Origin: Xanthobacter aminoxidans
GTDB taxonomy: Bacteria > Pseudomonadota > Alphaproteobacteria > Rhizobiales > Xanthobacteraceae
Direction: 5' to 3'
Assembly: GCF_023571765.1 (NCBI RefSeq)
Contig: NZ_JAMJXC010000023.1
Coordinates: 1 to 64,000, forward strand
DNA length: 64,000 nt
In this document: positions 52,096 through 61,641 of the stretch, one piece after another
Position numbering within the stretch: position 1 is the stretch's first letter
Layout of the letters: each line of letters starts with the position of its first letter
Made by a program: the position numbers and the translations under genes
The notes under the pieces: generated by a model
Database searches by the model: none
Seen by the model: only the letters and a program-made list of their open reading frames with translations
Told to the model about the DNA's origin: nothing

Positions 52096-52280
52096 CTTGA
52101 TTTGGGTGCGCCCGCGCGCGCGTCAAGACACCGGCCCTGCTCTGCTGGGAGCCGTCTCAATTCACGAAAAGAAGTCGTTTTTACCGTCACGAGATCGCGT
52201 TACCCTATGGAAGGCGAGTGATTTGCGGACGCTCCATGCCCGCGCAAATCAGCATTTCGCCGCGTATGGGAGGGGACGGC

Positions 52281-54098
52281 ATGTGCATCGCGTGTGAATG
52301 GGCGCCCTATTTCGAGGCGTTCGGCCGGGCGAGTGGCCTGAACCGCCGGTCGGTCCTCGGCGCGGGCATGGCGATGACGGCGGCAGCGGCCATGGCGCCC
52401 GTCTTCCGCGCGACCGAGGTGAAGGCACAGGATGCCCGCGCCGCCACGAGCGGCCCGGCCGATTTCGTGTTCCACAACGGGCTGGTCTACACCGTCTCCG
52501 CTGCCCAGCCCTGGGCGAAGGCGGTCGCGGTGCGCGGCAAGACCATCATCCATGTGGGCGACGAGGCCGGTGCCATGGCACTCGCCGGCCCGAAGACGCA
52601 GGTGATCGACCTCAAGGGCCGGCTGCTCATGCCGGGCTTCGTGGAGGGGCACACCCATCCCCTGCTGGGCGCCTTCCTCTCCTCCGGCATCGACCTTCAG
52701 CTGCCGACCATGAAGGACGCCCTCGCCGCCATCGCGCAATATGCCAAGGAGAACCCCACCGGCCCCATTCGCGGCTTCGGCTGGCGGGTGGACATGTTCC
52801 CGCCCGAAGGTCCGACCCGCGCCGACCTCGACCGCATCCTGCCCGACCGCCCGGCCTTCTTCTTCGCCATCGACGGCCACAGCCTGTGGGTGAATTCCAA
52901 GGCGCTGGAGATGGCCGGCGTGACCCGCGATACGCCGGACCCCATCCCGCGCTTCAGCTATTACGCCCGCGACGAGAAGGGCGAGCCCACCGGCTATGTC
53001 CTCGAAGTCAACGCCGTGCTCGCCCTCGTCAACGCGGTGGAGCCGATCACCGCCGCCAACCTGGGCAAGCTGCTGGATGGCTGGCTGCCCAAGGCCGCAG
53101 CGGCCGGCATCACCACGCTCTTCGACGCCGGCGTGCCGCCCATCGGCTCGGATCAGGCTGCCGTCATCAACATCTATGTGGACGCGGAGAAGCGCGATGC
53201 CCTGCCGTTCCGGGTGTCGGCCTCCTATTCGGTGAAGAGCCCGCCCATCGACAACGTGGTCGAGCAATTCAGGGACGTCCGCGGCCGGGTGTCGAGCGAG
53301 CTGGTGCACGTGGACGTCGTGAAGATCATCGGCGACGGCTCGCAGGGCGGGTACACCGCGTGGCTGATCGAGCCCTATGCGGACATGCCCAATTCCATCG
53401 GCGCCTCGCCCTTCACCGAGGCCCAGTGGCACCAGCTCGTCGGGGCGGTGGACGCGGCCGGCTACGACGTCCACGTCCATGCCTGCGGCGAGCGTACGGC
53501 CCGCGTGGCGCTGGATGCCATGGAGAAGGCCATCGCCACCAATCCCAAGCGCGACCGCCGCAATGCCATCGCCCATCTCGTCTATGTGGAGGACAGCGAC
53601 GCCCCGCGCTTCGCCAAGATGAACGTGACGGCGCAGTTCTCCGCCAACTGGTCGTCGGCTGATCCGGACACGACGATCAACATGCTGGCCCGCTACGGGC
53701 AGCCCCGCGCCAGCAAGATGTACCGCACCAAGACCATCCTCCGGGAGGGCGGCCGTGTGTCGCTCGGCACCGACTGGCCGGCGGCGGGCTATTTCTCCAC
53801 CTACAAGCCGCTCGATTCCATCGAGGTGGGCGTGACCCGCCGGTTGATCGGAAAGCCGGACGCCGCCGTGCTCGCGCCGGCCGACGAGCGGCTGACGGTG
53901 GCCGAGGCGATCCACGCCAACACGATGGGCGCCGCCTACCAGCTCCGCATGGACGACAGGATCGGATCGCTGGAGGTGGGCAAGTTCGCCGACCTCATCG
54001 TCCTCGACCGCAACATCCTCGAGGGCGATCCCCGCGACATCCACAAGGCCAAGGTCGAGCTGACCATGATGAATGGTAAGATCCGCCACAAGGCCTGA
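52281..54098 (+). CDS. Tat-exported amidohydrolase family protein (YtcJ-like, amidohydrolase 3)
   Basis: A 605-residue metal-dependent hydrolase. A Tat motif (LNRRSVLGAGMAMTAAAAM, arginines 22-23) follows a 19-residue leader beginning MCIACEW. The first metal pair is H124-T-H126 (FVEGHTHPLLG). Further likely ligands are in YDVHVHACGERTARVAL, and the final aspartate in LGTDWPAAG. GKFADLIVLDRNILEGDP near the C-terminus is the usual amidohydrolase end domain. ATG at 52281 is set by GGGAGGGGA; earlier in-frame ATGs lack a site. The substrate is unknown, and the location is probably periplasmic. A cysteine-rich secreted protein gene follows at 60 bp. Confidence 0.9.
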   Translation: MCIACEWAPYFEAFGRASGLNRRSVLGAGMAMTAAAAMAPVFRATEVKAQDARAATSGPADFVFHNGLVYTVSAAQPWAKAVAVRGKTIIHVGDEAGAMALAGPKTQVIDLKGRLLMPGFVEGHTHPLLGAFLSSGIDLQLPTMKDALAAIAQYAKENPTGPIRGFGWRVDMFPPEGPTRADLDRILPDRPAFFFAIDGHSLWVNSKALEMAGVTRDTPDPIPRFSYYARDEKGEPTGYVLEVNAVLALVNAVEPITAANLGKLLDGWLPKAAAAGITTLFDAGVPPIGSDQAAVINIYVDAEKRDALPFRVSASYSVKSPPIDNVVEQFRDVRGRVSSELVHVDVVKIIGDGSQGGYTAWLIEPYADMPNSIGASPFTEAQWHQLVGAVDAAGYDVHVHACGERTARVALDAMEKAIATNPKRDRRNAIAHLVYVEDSDAPRFAKMNVTAQFSANWSSADPDTTINMLARYGQPRASKMYRTKTILREGGRVSLGTDWPAAGYFSTYKPLDSIEVGVTRRLIGKPDAAVLAPADERLTVAEAIHANTMGAAYQLRMDDRIGSLEVGKFADLIVLDRNILEGDPRDIHKAKVELTMMNGKIRHKA

Positions 54099-54158
54099 TT
54101 GCGCGCGATCCGGGCGGCGGGATGCCCGCCGCCCCAAGGACCAGGAACGGTGGATCTC

Positions 54159-54485
54159 ATGAAACGGCTTTTGGGATTGCTGATGCTCGTCGCGGCTCTG
54201 GGCGGCGTTTCCGCCCAGGCTCAGCCGGTGCCCGAAATCTGCTCCAAGAAGCGATCCTGCTTCATGACCTTCGACGGGCTAGAGCGCGGCTTCTGCCAGG
54301 CCTATGTCGAGGGAAAATCATGCTTCATGTCGTTCAACGACGCTTCCGATCGCGGCTGGTGCCAGCACCTGCGCGAGGGCAAGTCGTGCTTCATGGCGCT
54401 TGATGGTGATGCCCGGCGCGCCTGCGAGGCCGGTCGCATCCCGCGCGAGCACCGCCACTGGATGCGGCTCTGCAGCGACTGGTAG
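54159..54485 (+). CDS. Small secreted cysteine-rich protein with three tandem CFM repeats
   Basis: A 108-residue protein not assigned to a known family. A Sec signal peptide (MKRLLGLLMLVAALGGVSAQ) is followed by three near-repeats of 21-22 residues: SCFMTFDGLERGFCQAYVEG, SCFMSFNDASDRGWCQHLRE and SCFMALDGDARRACEAG. Each holds two cysteines 12-13 residues apart. Including flanking C28 and C105 there are eight cysteines, suggesting up to four disulfides in the periplasm or outside. It lies 60 bp after the Tat-exported amidohydrolase in the same direction and may be co-transcribed. No metal or catalytic motif is certain. Confidence 0.85.
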   Translation: MKRLLGLLMLVAALGGVSAQAQPVPEICSKKRSCFMTFDGLERGFCQAYVEGKSCFMSFNDASDRGWCQHLREGKSCFMALDGDARRACEAGRIPREHRHWMRLCSDW

Positions 54486-54494
54486 GCCGGCGCG

Positions 54495-54524
54495 ACGGGT
54501 GAAGCGCGCAAATGCTTCACCCGT
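54495..54524. terminator. Strong stem-loop between convergent genes
   Basis: ACGGGTGAAGC (54495-54505) pairs perfectly over 11 bp with GCTTCACCCGT (54514-54524), loop 8 nt. It lies 9 bp after the cysteine-rich protein stop and 9 bp from the end of the convergent FUSC gene, and probably terminates both. Confidence 0.7.
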
Positions 54525-54533
54525 TCCCGAGCC

Positions 54534-55688
54534 CTACCGGCTCCGGCGATCCGCGCGCGCCGCATGGTGGTGGGCGAGATAGATCCGGTCGTCCACCGTC
54601 GAGCAGACCACCGCCAGCACGATGCCGATGATGGCGCCGACCAGCGTGTCGAACACCCGTTCCGGCGCCATGGCGGTCCCCGCGGCACCGGGGGCCGCGA
54701 GGTAGCTCATCAGCAGGGCCATGGGCGTGACCAGGATCTGCCCGAGGGCGTAGTTCGCGCCGATGATCATCTCGGTGGCGAACTGAAGGAAAATGAGCAG
54801 AGCGACCACGCTCCACACCGATGGCTCCTGCGAGAGGATGAGCCAGACAAGCCCCGCACCCACCACGGTCCCGGACATGCGCTGCATGGCGCGGCTCATG
54901 CTGATGTGCAGGTGCGTCCCCTGCATCACCGCCACCGTGCCCATGGCCGCCCAGCCGGGATGCGCCGCGCCGGCGGCATAGGCGGCAAACGCCGCGATCG
55001 CCGAGCCGAGGGTGATGCGCGCCGCCGCGACGAGGCGGTGGTCCAGGGGCCGAACCGGCTCCACCGGAAAGGGGGCCTCGGGCGTTTCCTGCTGGCGGAA
55101 CGTTTCCGTTCCCACGCAGATCAGCCACGTCAGCCCCGCCGCCAGCGCCGTCGCGGTGGCGCGCTCGACCACCTCCTGCCAGGACGCCACATGGCCCATC
55201 GCCGCGCCGGCGGCGAACACGAAGATGAGCGCGCCCGGCGGGCCATACTGCCCGGTGTTGGCGACGAAGAAGAACAGGCCGCAGGCGAGCGCCAACAGGG
55301 CCAGCTGGAGGAGATAGGGCGCGCCCAGCCAGGCCGCTGTCGACATGCCGAGCACAGCCAGGCTCAGCCACATGGCGCAGATGAGGACGATGCGGCCACG
55401 CCCCGCCTGCGGAGCGAAGCGGCCGAACAGGGCTGCGAGGGTTCCCAGCGAGGCGAAGCCCACAAGGTGCGGCCAGGGCGAGACGAGGGCCAGCGGCAGG
55501 GCGATCGCCGCCGCGAGCGACGCCTGCAGGCCGGCCAGCACGGCGTTGCGCTGCCACGGCTGCGCTGCGAGGGCCCAGCTCTCGCGGATCTGGTGCGGCT
55601 TGAGCAGATGGCGCGCGGCGTCGAGGCGACGGGTCGCGAGGGTGGCTGAATCGGCAGATGCCGCGTGCGGCGGTTCGGACAGGCTCAT
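54534..55688 (-). CDS. FUSC-family membrane protein (aromatic acid exporter-like)
   Basis: A 384-residue membrane protein with two blocks of hydrophobic helices (from about residue 48 to 175, and 230 to 370) separated by a soluble linker. HPGWAAMGTVAVMQGTHLHI at the start of the second block and the repeated architecture fit FUSC/AaeB-like proteins, but it is shorter than AaeB. These export aromatic or other toxic acids. The start overlaps the stop of the MarR regulator gene (ATGA, 55685-55688), which presumably controls it through the palindrome at 56177. Confidence 0.85.
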   Translation of the reverse strand: MSLSEPPHAASADSATLATRRLDAARHLLKPHQIRESWALAAQPWQRNAVLAGLQASLAAAIALPLALVSPWPHLVGFASLGTLAALFGRFAPQAGRGRIVLICAMWLSLAVLGMSTAAWLGAPYLLQLALLALACGLFFFVANTGQYGPPGALIFVFAAGAAMGHVASWQEVVERATATALAAGLTWLICVGTETFRQQETPEAPFPVEPVRPLDHRLVAAARITLGSAIAAFAAYAAGAAHPGWAAMGTVAVMQGTHLHISMSRAMQRMSGTVVGAGLVWLILSQEPSVWSVVALLIFLQFATEMIIGANYALGQILVTPMALLMSYLAAPGAAGTAMAPERVFDTLVGAIIGIVLAVVCSTVDDRIYLAHHHAARADRRSR

Positions 55689-56158
55689 GGGGCGGTCTTT
55701 TCCCGGCGCGGGACCTGAAGGCGTTGCAGCCGCTGCTCGATCCGCTCGAAATGCGCGAGCATGGTCGCGACATCGGCGTCCGAAAGGTCCGCCAGCATCT
55801 CCGCCTCCCCCTTGGACAGCTCGCGCCGGATCTCGGCGACCCGCGCCCTGCCCGCTTCGGTGAGGTGGACCAGCCGGGCGCGTCCATCGGAGGCGTCAAC
55901 CCGCCGTTCCACGAGCCCCTGCCGGCTCAGGATGTCGAGCAGGCGCACGAGGCTCGACCCGTCGATGCCCACCAGCGCGGCGAGTTCCTTCTGGGTGATG
56001 CCGCCTCCGGACTCCTGAAGATGGACCAGCGGCACCCATGTGGCGTCCGACAGCCCCGCCTCGGCGAGGCGGGCGTCCAGCGCCCGCCGCCAGCGACGGG
56101 CAAGCAGCGCGAAGCGCACGCCGAAGCGGGCGCGGGGAGAGGCGGGATCGAGCGACAT
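55685..56158 (-). CDS. MarR-family transcriptional regulator
   Basis: A 157-residue winged-helix regulator. The DNA-binding region is ITQKELAALVGIDGSSLVRL followed by the wing EGRVDASDGRA-type sequence (VERRVDASDGRARLVHLTEA). The start at 56158 is preferred: an in-frame ATG at 56194 lies inside the 30-bp palindrome. It forms an operon with the FUSC exporter. MarR proteins of this kind usually repress such exporters and release DNA when a phenolic or aromatic acid binds, which fits the neighbour; the inducer is inferred only in class. Confidence 0.92.
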   Translation of the reverse strand: MSLDPASPRARFGVRFALLARRWRRALDARLAEAGLSDATWVPLVHLQESGGGITQKELAALVGIDGSSLVRLLDILSRQGLVERRVDASDGRARLVHLTEAGRARVAEIRRELSKGEAEMLADLSDADVATMLAHFERIEQRLQRLQVPRREKTAP

Positions 56159-56176
56159 GGCGGCATGAAAAGCAGA

Positions 56177-56206
56177 ATATAATTTGCATTGCAATGCAAA
56201 TTATAT
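56177..56206. promoter_or_regulatory. Perfect 30-bp palindrome: MarR operator candidate
   Basis: The sequence from ATATAATTTGCATTG to its exact reverse complement occupies 56177-56206 with no spacer or mismatch. It ends 18 bp before the MarR start codon, overlapping where the promoter should be. AT content is far above its surroundings. The core TTGCATTGCAATGCAA is typical of MarR-type dimer sites. Confidence 0.85.
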
Positions 56207-56311
56207 GGGTACTCCGCCATCCGGTTTGTCGTCCCCGCCGCGGAAGGCCTCTTCAGCGCATCCGGCGGGGAGCTTCGGGGGCGCTCCCCGCCGGTAGCGC
56301 CCCTCTTGCTC

Positions 56312-57334
56312 TCAGCGCCAGCCCATGGCCGGCGCGACGTGGGTCAGGATGGCCTCGATGACGTGGGCGTTGTAGTCGACGCCCAGCTGGTTCGGCACGG
56401 TGAGGAGCAGCGTGTCGGCCTCGGCGATGGCTTCGTCCTCGGCGAGCTGCTTGATGAGCGCGTCCGGCTCGGCGGCGTAGCTGCGGCCAAAGATGGCGCG
56501 GGTCTTCTCATCGATGAAGCCGATGGAATCCTCCTCCTTGCCGCCCCCGCCGAAATAAGCGCGGTCGCGGTCGTCCACGAGGGCGAAGATGGAGCGGCTC
56601 ACGGAGACGCGTGGCGTCCGGGTGTGGCCGGCCTCGGCCCAGGCGGCGCGGTAGGCGCGGATCTGCGCGGCCTGCTGGACGTGGAAGGGCTCGCCCGTCT
56701 CGTCATCCTTCAGGGTGGAGCTTTGGAGGTTCAGCCCGAGCTTGGCCGCCCACACGGCGGTGGCGTTGGAGCTGGCGCCCCACCAGATGCGTTCGCGCAG
56801 GCCCTCGGAGTGCGGCTCGAGCCGCAGCATGCCGGGCGGGTTGGGGAACATGGGCCGGGGATTGGGCTGGGCGAAGCCCTCGCCCTTCAGCACCTCCAAG
56901 AACACCTCGGCGTGGCGGCGGGCCATGTCAGCCGCGGTCTGGCCTTCCGGCGGGCCGTAGCCGAAATAGCGCCAGCCATCGATCACCTGTTCCGGCGAGC
57001 CGCGGCTGATGCCGAGCTGCAGCCGTCCGCCGGCGATGAGATCGGCCGCGCCGGCATCCTCCGCCATGTAGAGCGGGTTCTCGTAGCGCATGTCGATGAC
57101 GGCGGTGCCGATCTCGATGCGCTTGGTGCGCGCGCCCACGGCCGCCAGAAGCGGGAACGGAGACGCAAGCTGGCGGGCAAAGTGGTGGACGCGGAAATAG
57201 GCGCCGTCCGCGCCCAGCTCCTCCGCCGCCACGGCAAGGTCGATGGATTGCAGCAGCGCATCCGCCGCCGAGCGGGTCTGCGACTGGGACGAGGGCGTCC
57301 AGTGGCCGAACGAGAGAAAGCCGATCTTCTTCAA
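56312..57334 (-). CDS. LLM-class flavin-dependent oxidoreductase
   Basis: A 340-residue luciferase-like protein. The start is taken as TTG at 57334, giving (M)KKIGFLSFGHWTP, the conserved opening of this group; a GTG at 57343 is the alternative. Segments GADGAYFRVHHFARQLASPF, IEIGTAVIDMRYENPLYMAE and LIAGGRLQLGISRGSPEQVI are typical. It uses reduced flavin or F420-like chemistry on an unknown substrate. No reductase gene adjoins it. It is divergent from the YgiQ-type gene at 57510. Confidence 0.88.
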   Translation of the reverse strand: MKKIGFLSFGHWTPSSQSQTRSAADALLQSIDLAVAAEELGADGAYFRVHHFARQLASPFPLLAAVGARTKRIEIGTAVIDMRYENPLYMAEDAGAADLIAGGRLQLGISRGSPEQVIDGWRYFGYGPPEGQTAADMARRHAEVFLEVLKGEGFAQPNPRPMFPNPPGMLRLEPHSEGLRERIWWGASSNATAVWAAKLGLNLQSSTLKDDETGEPFHVQQAAQIRAYRAAWAEAGHTRTPRVSVSRSIFALVDDRDRAYFGGGGKEEDSIGFIDEKTRAIFGRSYAAEPDALIKQLAEDEAIAEADTLLLTVPNQLGVDYNAHVIEAILTHVAPAMGWR

Positions 57335-57509
57335 GGCAGACACTTCTGGGCTGTGAAAATATGGCGCCAACCTAGCCCGCTCCGCCGGCCCGCGCACCTT
57401 TCGTGTCCGCAAGCTGGCTTTGCACGAGAACCGGCCGCACGAGGAGATGTGTTCCCGCACGGGCACCGGATCGGTTGAATTTGCGGCCTTTGATCCCTAT
57501 TCGTCACCC

Positions 57510-59537
57510 ATGGACACACAGGTCTGCCCCACGACGCCTTTCCTGCCCTGGCCCGCCCCGGCCAGCCGGCCGGCCCCCTTCCTGCCCATGAGCCGCGCCG
57601 AGATGGAGGCGCTCGGATGGGACCAGTGCGACGTCGTTCTGGTCACGGGCGATGCCTATGTGGACCACCCGAGCTTCGGCATGGCCATCATCGGCCGGCT
57701 CCTGGAGGCGCAGGGCTTTCGCGTCGGCATCATCTCCCAGCCCGACTGGCAGTCGGCGGAGCCGTTCAAGGCGCTGGGCAAGCCGCGCCTGTTCTTCGGC
57801 GTCACCGGCGGCAACATGGATTCCATGGTCAACCGCTACACGGCCGACCGACGGCTGCGGCATGACGATGCCTACACGCCCGACGGTGCCGGAGGCCGGC
57901 GGCCGGACCGGTCCACCATCGTCTACACGCAGCGCTGCCGCGAGGCGTACAAGGACGTGCCGATCATCCTCGGCGGCATCGAGGCTTCGCTGCGCCGGAT
58001 CGCCCATTTCGACTACTGGTCCGACAAGGTGCGCCGCTCCATCCTGGCCGACGCCAAGGCGGACCTCCTCCTCTACGGCAACGCCGAGCGCGCCGTGGTG
58101 GAGGTGGCGAACCGCATCGCCGCCGGCGAGGCGCCGCGCGACATCGACGACGTGCGCGGCGTCGCCTTGTTCCGCAAGGTGCCCGAGCACTACACCGAAC
58201 TTCACGCCGACGATCTCGACGCCTCGGACGAAGGCGCCGCCCGCCGCCCCGGCGACGTGGTCATCCGCCTGCCGTCCTGCGAGCAGGTGGAACAGGACAA
58301 GGAGGCCTATGCCCGGGCCTCCCGCGTGCTGCACCGGGAAAGCAATCCCGGCAACGCCCGTCCGCTGGTGCAGCGCCACGGCGATCGCGATCTGTGGCTG
58401 AACCCGCCGCCCATTCCCCTCACGACCGAGGAGATGGACGCGGTCTACGACCTGCCCTACGCCCGCGCGCCGCATCCCTCCTATGGCGAGGCGAAGATCC
58501 CGGCGTGGGACATGATCCGCTTTTCGGTGACGATCATGCGCGGCTGCTTCGGCGGCTGCACCTTCTGCTCCATCACCGAGCATGAGGGGCGCATCATCCA
58601 GAACCGCTCGGAAGGCTCGATCCTGCGCGAGATCGAGCTGATCCGCGACAAGACGCCGGGCTTCACCGGCGTCATCTCCGACATTGGCGGCCCCACTGCC
58701 AACATGTACCGGATGGCCTGCAAGGACCCGAAGATCGAGGCCGCCTGCCGGCGCCCGTCCTGCGTCTTCCCGGACATCTGCCCCAACCTCAACACCTCCC
58801 ACGACGACCTGATCCGCCTCTATCGCAAGGTGCGCGAGGTGGAGGGGGTGAAGAAGGTGATGGTCGCGTCCGGCGTGCGCTACGACCTCGCGGTGAAGAG
58901 CCCCGAATATATCCAGGAGCTGGTCACCCACCATGTGGGCGGCTACCTGAAGATCGCCCCGGAGCATACCGAGCGCGGCCCGCTCGACAAGATGATGAAG
59001 CCGGGCATCGGTACCTATGACCGCTTCAAGGAGATGTTCGACGCCGCGGTGAAGCGGGCCGGAAAGAAATACTATCTGATCCCCTATTTCATCGCCGCGC
59101 ATCCGGGCACGACCGACGAGGACATGATGAACCTCGCGCTCTGGCTCAAGAAGAACCGCTATCGCGCCGATCAGGTGCAGACCTTCCTGCCCTCGCCCAT
59201 GGCCACCGCCACCGCCATGTACCACACCGGCGTCAACCCGCTGCGCGCCGTACGGCGCGGCGGCAGCGAGCGGGTGACGGCCGTGACCGGGCTGCGCCAG
59301 CGCCGGCTGCACAAGGCCTTCCTGCGCTACCACGATCCGGACAACTGGCCGCTGCTGCGCGAGGCGCTGAAAGCCATGGGCCGCGCCGATCTCATCGGCC
59401 CGCGACCGGACCAGCTCGTGCCGGCCCACCAGCCGCCGGGCACCGGCAAGGCCGCCGGCACGCGCCGCCCCGTGCGCCCGGCTCCCGCCGGGGCGCAGCG
59501 CTTCACCACCAAGGGCGTGCCGCTGCGCAAGACGTGA
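57510..59537 (+). CDS. YgiQ-family (UPF0313) radical SAM protein
   Basis: A 675-residue radical SAM protein. The cluster-binding motif is C346-x3-C350-x2-C353 ([12 protein letters not shown]). An N-terminal region ([40 protein letters not shown]) and [20 protein letters not shown] match the YgiQ family. The basic C-terminal tail ([14 protein letters not shown]) is usual. The start at 57510 gives the standard family N-terminus. The family is widespread, but its reaction has not been established. It is a single-gene unit, ending 6 bp from the convergent RsmB-family gene. Confidence 0.92.
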   Translation: MDTQVCPTTPFLPWPAPASRPAPFLPMSRAEMEALGWDQCDVVLVTGDAYVDHPSFGMAIIGRLLEAQGFRVGIISQPDWQSAEPFKALGKPRLFFGVTGGNMDSMVNRYTADRRLRHDDAYTPDGAGGRRPDRSTIVYTQRCREAYKDVPIILGGIEASLRRIAHFDYWSDKVRRSILADAKADLLLYGNAERAVVEVANRIAAGEAPRDIDDVRGVALFRKVPEHYTELHADDLDASDEGAARRPGDVVIRLPSCEQVEQDKEAYARASRVLHRESNPGNARPLVQRHGDRDLWLNPPPIPLTTEEMDAVYDLPYARAPHPSYGEAKIPAWDMIRFSVTIMRGCFGGCTFCSITEHEGRIIQNRSEGSILREIELIRDKTPGFTGVISDIGGPTANMYRMACKDPKIEAACRRPSCVFPDICPNLNTSHDDLIRLYRKVREVEGVKKVMVASGVRYDLAVKSPEYIQELVTHHVGGYLKIAPEHTERGPLDKMMKPGIGTYDRFKEMFDAAVKRAGKKYYLIPYFIAAHPGTTDEDMMNLALWLKKNRYRADQVQTFLPSPMATATAMYHTGVNPLRAVRRGGSERVTAVTGLRQRRLHKAFLRYHDPDNWPLLREALKAMGRADLIGPRPDQLVPAHQPPGTGKAAGTRRPVRPAPAGAQRFTTKGVPLRKT

Positions 59538-59543
59538 GGCGAC

Positions 59544-60905
59544 CTACTCGGCGGCTGCGTCCGTCTCGGTCGCAGCCGCCTCGCGCTGAAGCACGGCAGC
59601 GAAAAAGCCGTCCGTGTCGTGGCGCGCGGGGGTCAGCGCCAGATAATCGGGATGCGCCGAGCTGGTAATCTCAGGCGCCACCTCGCTCAGGGGAACGACG
59701 TGGAACGCCGGGTGCGCCGCGAGGAAGGCGGCCACCTGCGCCTCGTTTTCCTCGGCCAGCAGGGAGCAGGTGGCATAGACCAGCCGCCCGCCCGGCTTCA
59801 CCAGCCGCGCCGCGCTGGCGAGGATGCGGGCCTGAAGCGGCAGCAGGGCCTCAAGGCCCGGCCCCAGCACACGCCAGCGGGCATCGGGATTGCGCCGCCA
59901 GGTGCCGGTGCCGCTGCAGGGCGCATCCACCAGCACCCGGTCGAAGCCGCCCTTGTGGCGCTTCACCCAGCGGTCCGTCTCGCTGGCCAGCGGCCGCGTC
60001 TCGATATTGTGCAGGCCGGCCCGGCGGAACCGCTCGGCGGCGCGCTTCAGGCGGCCGTCCAGCACGTCGCAGGCGATGACGTGGCCCTTGTTCTTCATCT
60101 GCGCGGCAATGGCCAGCGTCTTGCCGCCGGCGCCGGCGCAGAAATCCACCACCCGGTCGCCGGGCTTGGCATCCACCACGACGGCAACCATCTGGGAGCC
60201 CTCGTCCTGGATCTCAACCTCGCCCGTCTTCAGCATGGGCAGGCGGTTGAGCGCCGGGCGTTCGCTGACGCGGATGCCATAGGGAGACAAGGGCGAAAGC
60301 TCGGCCGGCAGGCCGAGGGCACGCAGGGCTGACAGCATCTCCGCGCGGTCGGCCTTGATCGGATTGACGCGCAGGTCGAGCGGGGCCGGCGTGAGCATGG
60401 CCGCCATTTCCGACGCGAAGGCATCGCCAAACCGACGGTGCAGCCCGTCCGCCGCCCAGTCGGGGCATTCGTAGCGTACATCGTCCGGCATGGTTGGATG
60501 ATCGACGCGCGCGCCCTGCAGCTTGATGAGCAGCGCCCGCTCCTGATCGGTGAGGGGCGCCGGGGCGAACTTGGCGCCGGAGAACAGCGCCTGCACCTGA
60601 TCCCGCGTCTTGCCGCCGCCAAGCATCAGCCAGGCCAGCAGCCGGTTGCGGGGCGTATCCGGGCGGCCGTGCCGCTTTAGCCACCAGCCGAGCCGGGCGT
60701 GGTGGCGCAGCAGGGCATAGAGCAGCACGGAAATCGGGCCGCGATGCGCCGTCGGGATGTCGCGCCGGGCGCGGAAGAAGTCGGAGACGACGGCATCGGC
60801 CGGACGCGCGACGGCGTCGACCTCCTCGGTCAAATCGAGGGTTTCTTGCAGAATGGCGGCGAAGGTCACTGAGACACGATCAGGCTGGAAACGGGGCCGC
60901 ACCAT
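59544..60905 (-). CDS. RsmB/NOP-family SAM-dependent RNA (cytosine-5) methyltransferase
   Basis: A 453-residue RNA m5C methyltransferase-like protein. The SAM site is DFCAGAGGK (254-262). The two cysteines of the family are C330 (DAPCSGTG) and C380 (YATCSL), the latter being the nucleophile by family analogy. The N-terminal 150 residues are helical, with a NusB-like position. It resembles the second RsmB-like protein common in Alphaproteobacteria, and the target base is unassigned. A J-domain protein gene lies 37 bp upstream in the same direction. Confidence 0.92.
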   Translation of the reverse strand: MVRPRFQPDRVSVTFAAILQETLDLTEEVDAVARPADAVVSDFFRARRDIPTAHRGPISVLLYALLRHHARLGWWLKRHGRPDTPRNRLLAWLMLGGGKTRDQVQALFSGAKFAPAPLTDQERALLIKLQGARVDHPTMPDDVRYECPDWAADGLHRRFGDAFASEMAAMLTPAPLDLRVNPIKADRAEMLSALRALGLPAELSPLSPYGIRVSERPALNRLPMLKTGEVEIQDEGSQMVAVVVDAKPGDRVVDFCAGAGGKTLAIAAQMKNKGHVIACDVLDGRLKRAAERFRRAGLHNIETRPLASETDRWVKRHKGGFDRVLVDAPCSGTGTWRRNPDARWRVLGPGLEALLPLQARILASAARLVKPGGRLVYATCSLLAEENEAQVAAFLAAHPAFHVVPLSEVAPEITSSAHPDYLALTPARHDTDGFFAAVLQREAAATETDAAAE

Positions 60906-60942
60906 AGGCGATGGCGCCAGCCTTGGCCATCACGGCTGCCCC

Positions 60943-61428
60943 TCACGCATCCGCCAGCATCTCCAGCAGGGCGTCGCGGGCCTCGGCGATGCGACGGTAA
61001 TCGGCATCGCTGCCGCCGGCATCGGGATGGGCGGTCTTGGCGCGGCGGCGGAAGGCGGCGTTGATCTCGGCGGCATCCAGCCGGCCGTCGGGGGGCAGGC
61101 CGAGCGCTTCGCGGTGGGGGCTGTCGTCTTCCCCGTCGAACATGGCCATGAGCGCGCGGCGGGCCTTCTGCGCCGCCATGCGCAGCTCCACCTGATCCTC
61201 CTGCCAGCGGCGGCGGGACATGACGAAGCAGGCGCCGAAGGCGATGCGGCCGGTCTGCTCCAGTTCGTCCAGGCTGAACGGGCCGACGATGCCATAGGGC
61301 GCATCAAGCCAGGCCTGCCGTGCGCCGGCTCCGGCCTCGACACGGCCGATGGTGACCATGTCGAGCACGCCCAGCGAGCCGTTCCAGACGACCCATTGCT
61401 CCGCCCCGGAGAAACCTGTGTCGGTCAT
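60943..61428 (-). CDS. J-domain (DnaJ-like) protein with a C-terminal J domain
   Basis: A 161-residue protein. The last 60 residues form a J domain with the HPD motif (FRRRAKTAHPDAGGSDADYR), which stimulates DnaK-type chaperones. The N-terminal 100 residues (GAEQWVVWNGSLGVLDMVTI; LDAPYGIVGPFSLDELEQTG) are not recognised; they may recruit a client. The start at 61428 (MTDTGFSG) is preferred to ATG at 61467. It is 37 bp before the RsmB-family gene, suggesting co-transcription and a possible ribosome-related role, which is inference. Confidence 0.85.
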   Translation of the reverse strand: MTDTGFSGAEQWVVWNGSLGVLDMVTIGRVEAGAGARQAWLDAPYGIVGPFSLDELEQTGRIAFGACFVMSRRRWQEDQVELRMAAQKARRALMAMFDGEDDSPHREALGLPPDGRLDAAEINAAFRRRAKTAHPDAGGSDADYRRIAEARDALLEMLADA

Positions 61429-61641
61429 GCGACGCGCCCTGTGCCTGCTCGCGCATGTGTCTGACACGAGCCGATCCCGGGACGCGCATCCGCGGTCCCT
61501 CCTTGTCGGAAAGATGCCGCGGTTTGCACGTCCGCAGGGCGGCCATGCAGGACTGAAGCCAAATCGGCGGAGGCCTACGACGTTGACGGAAGGCTGGAGC
61601 CGGTCGCATCTTCCTTGTCCGCCGGGCAGGCTCCTATCGTG

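Noticed and set aside
59544-60905. Assignment as the housekeeping 16S rRNA m5C967 methyltransferase RsmB
   Set aside because: The fold and cysteines fit the family, but alphaproteobacteria commonly have two paralogues and the N-terminal region does not clearly decide, so only the family is named.
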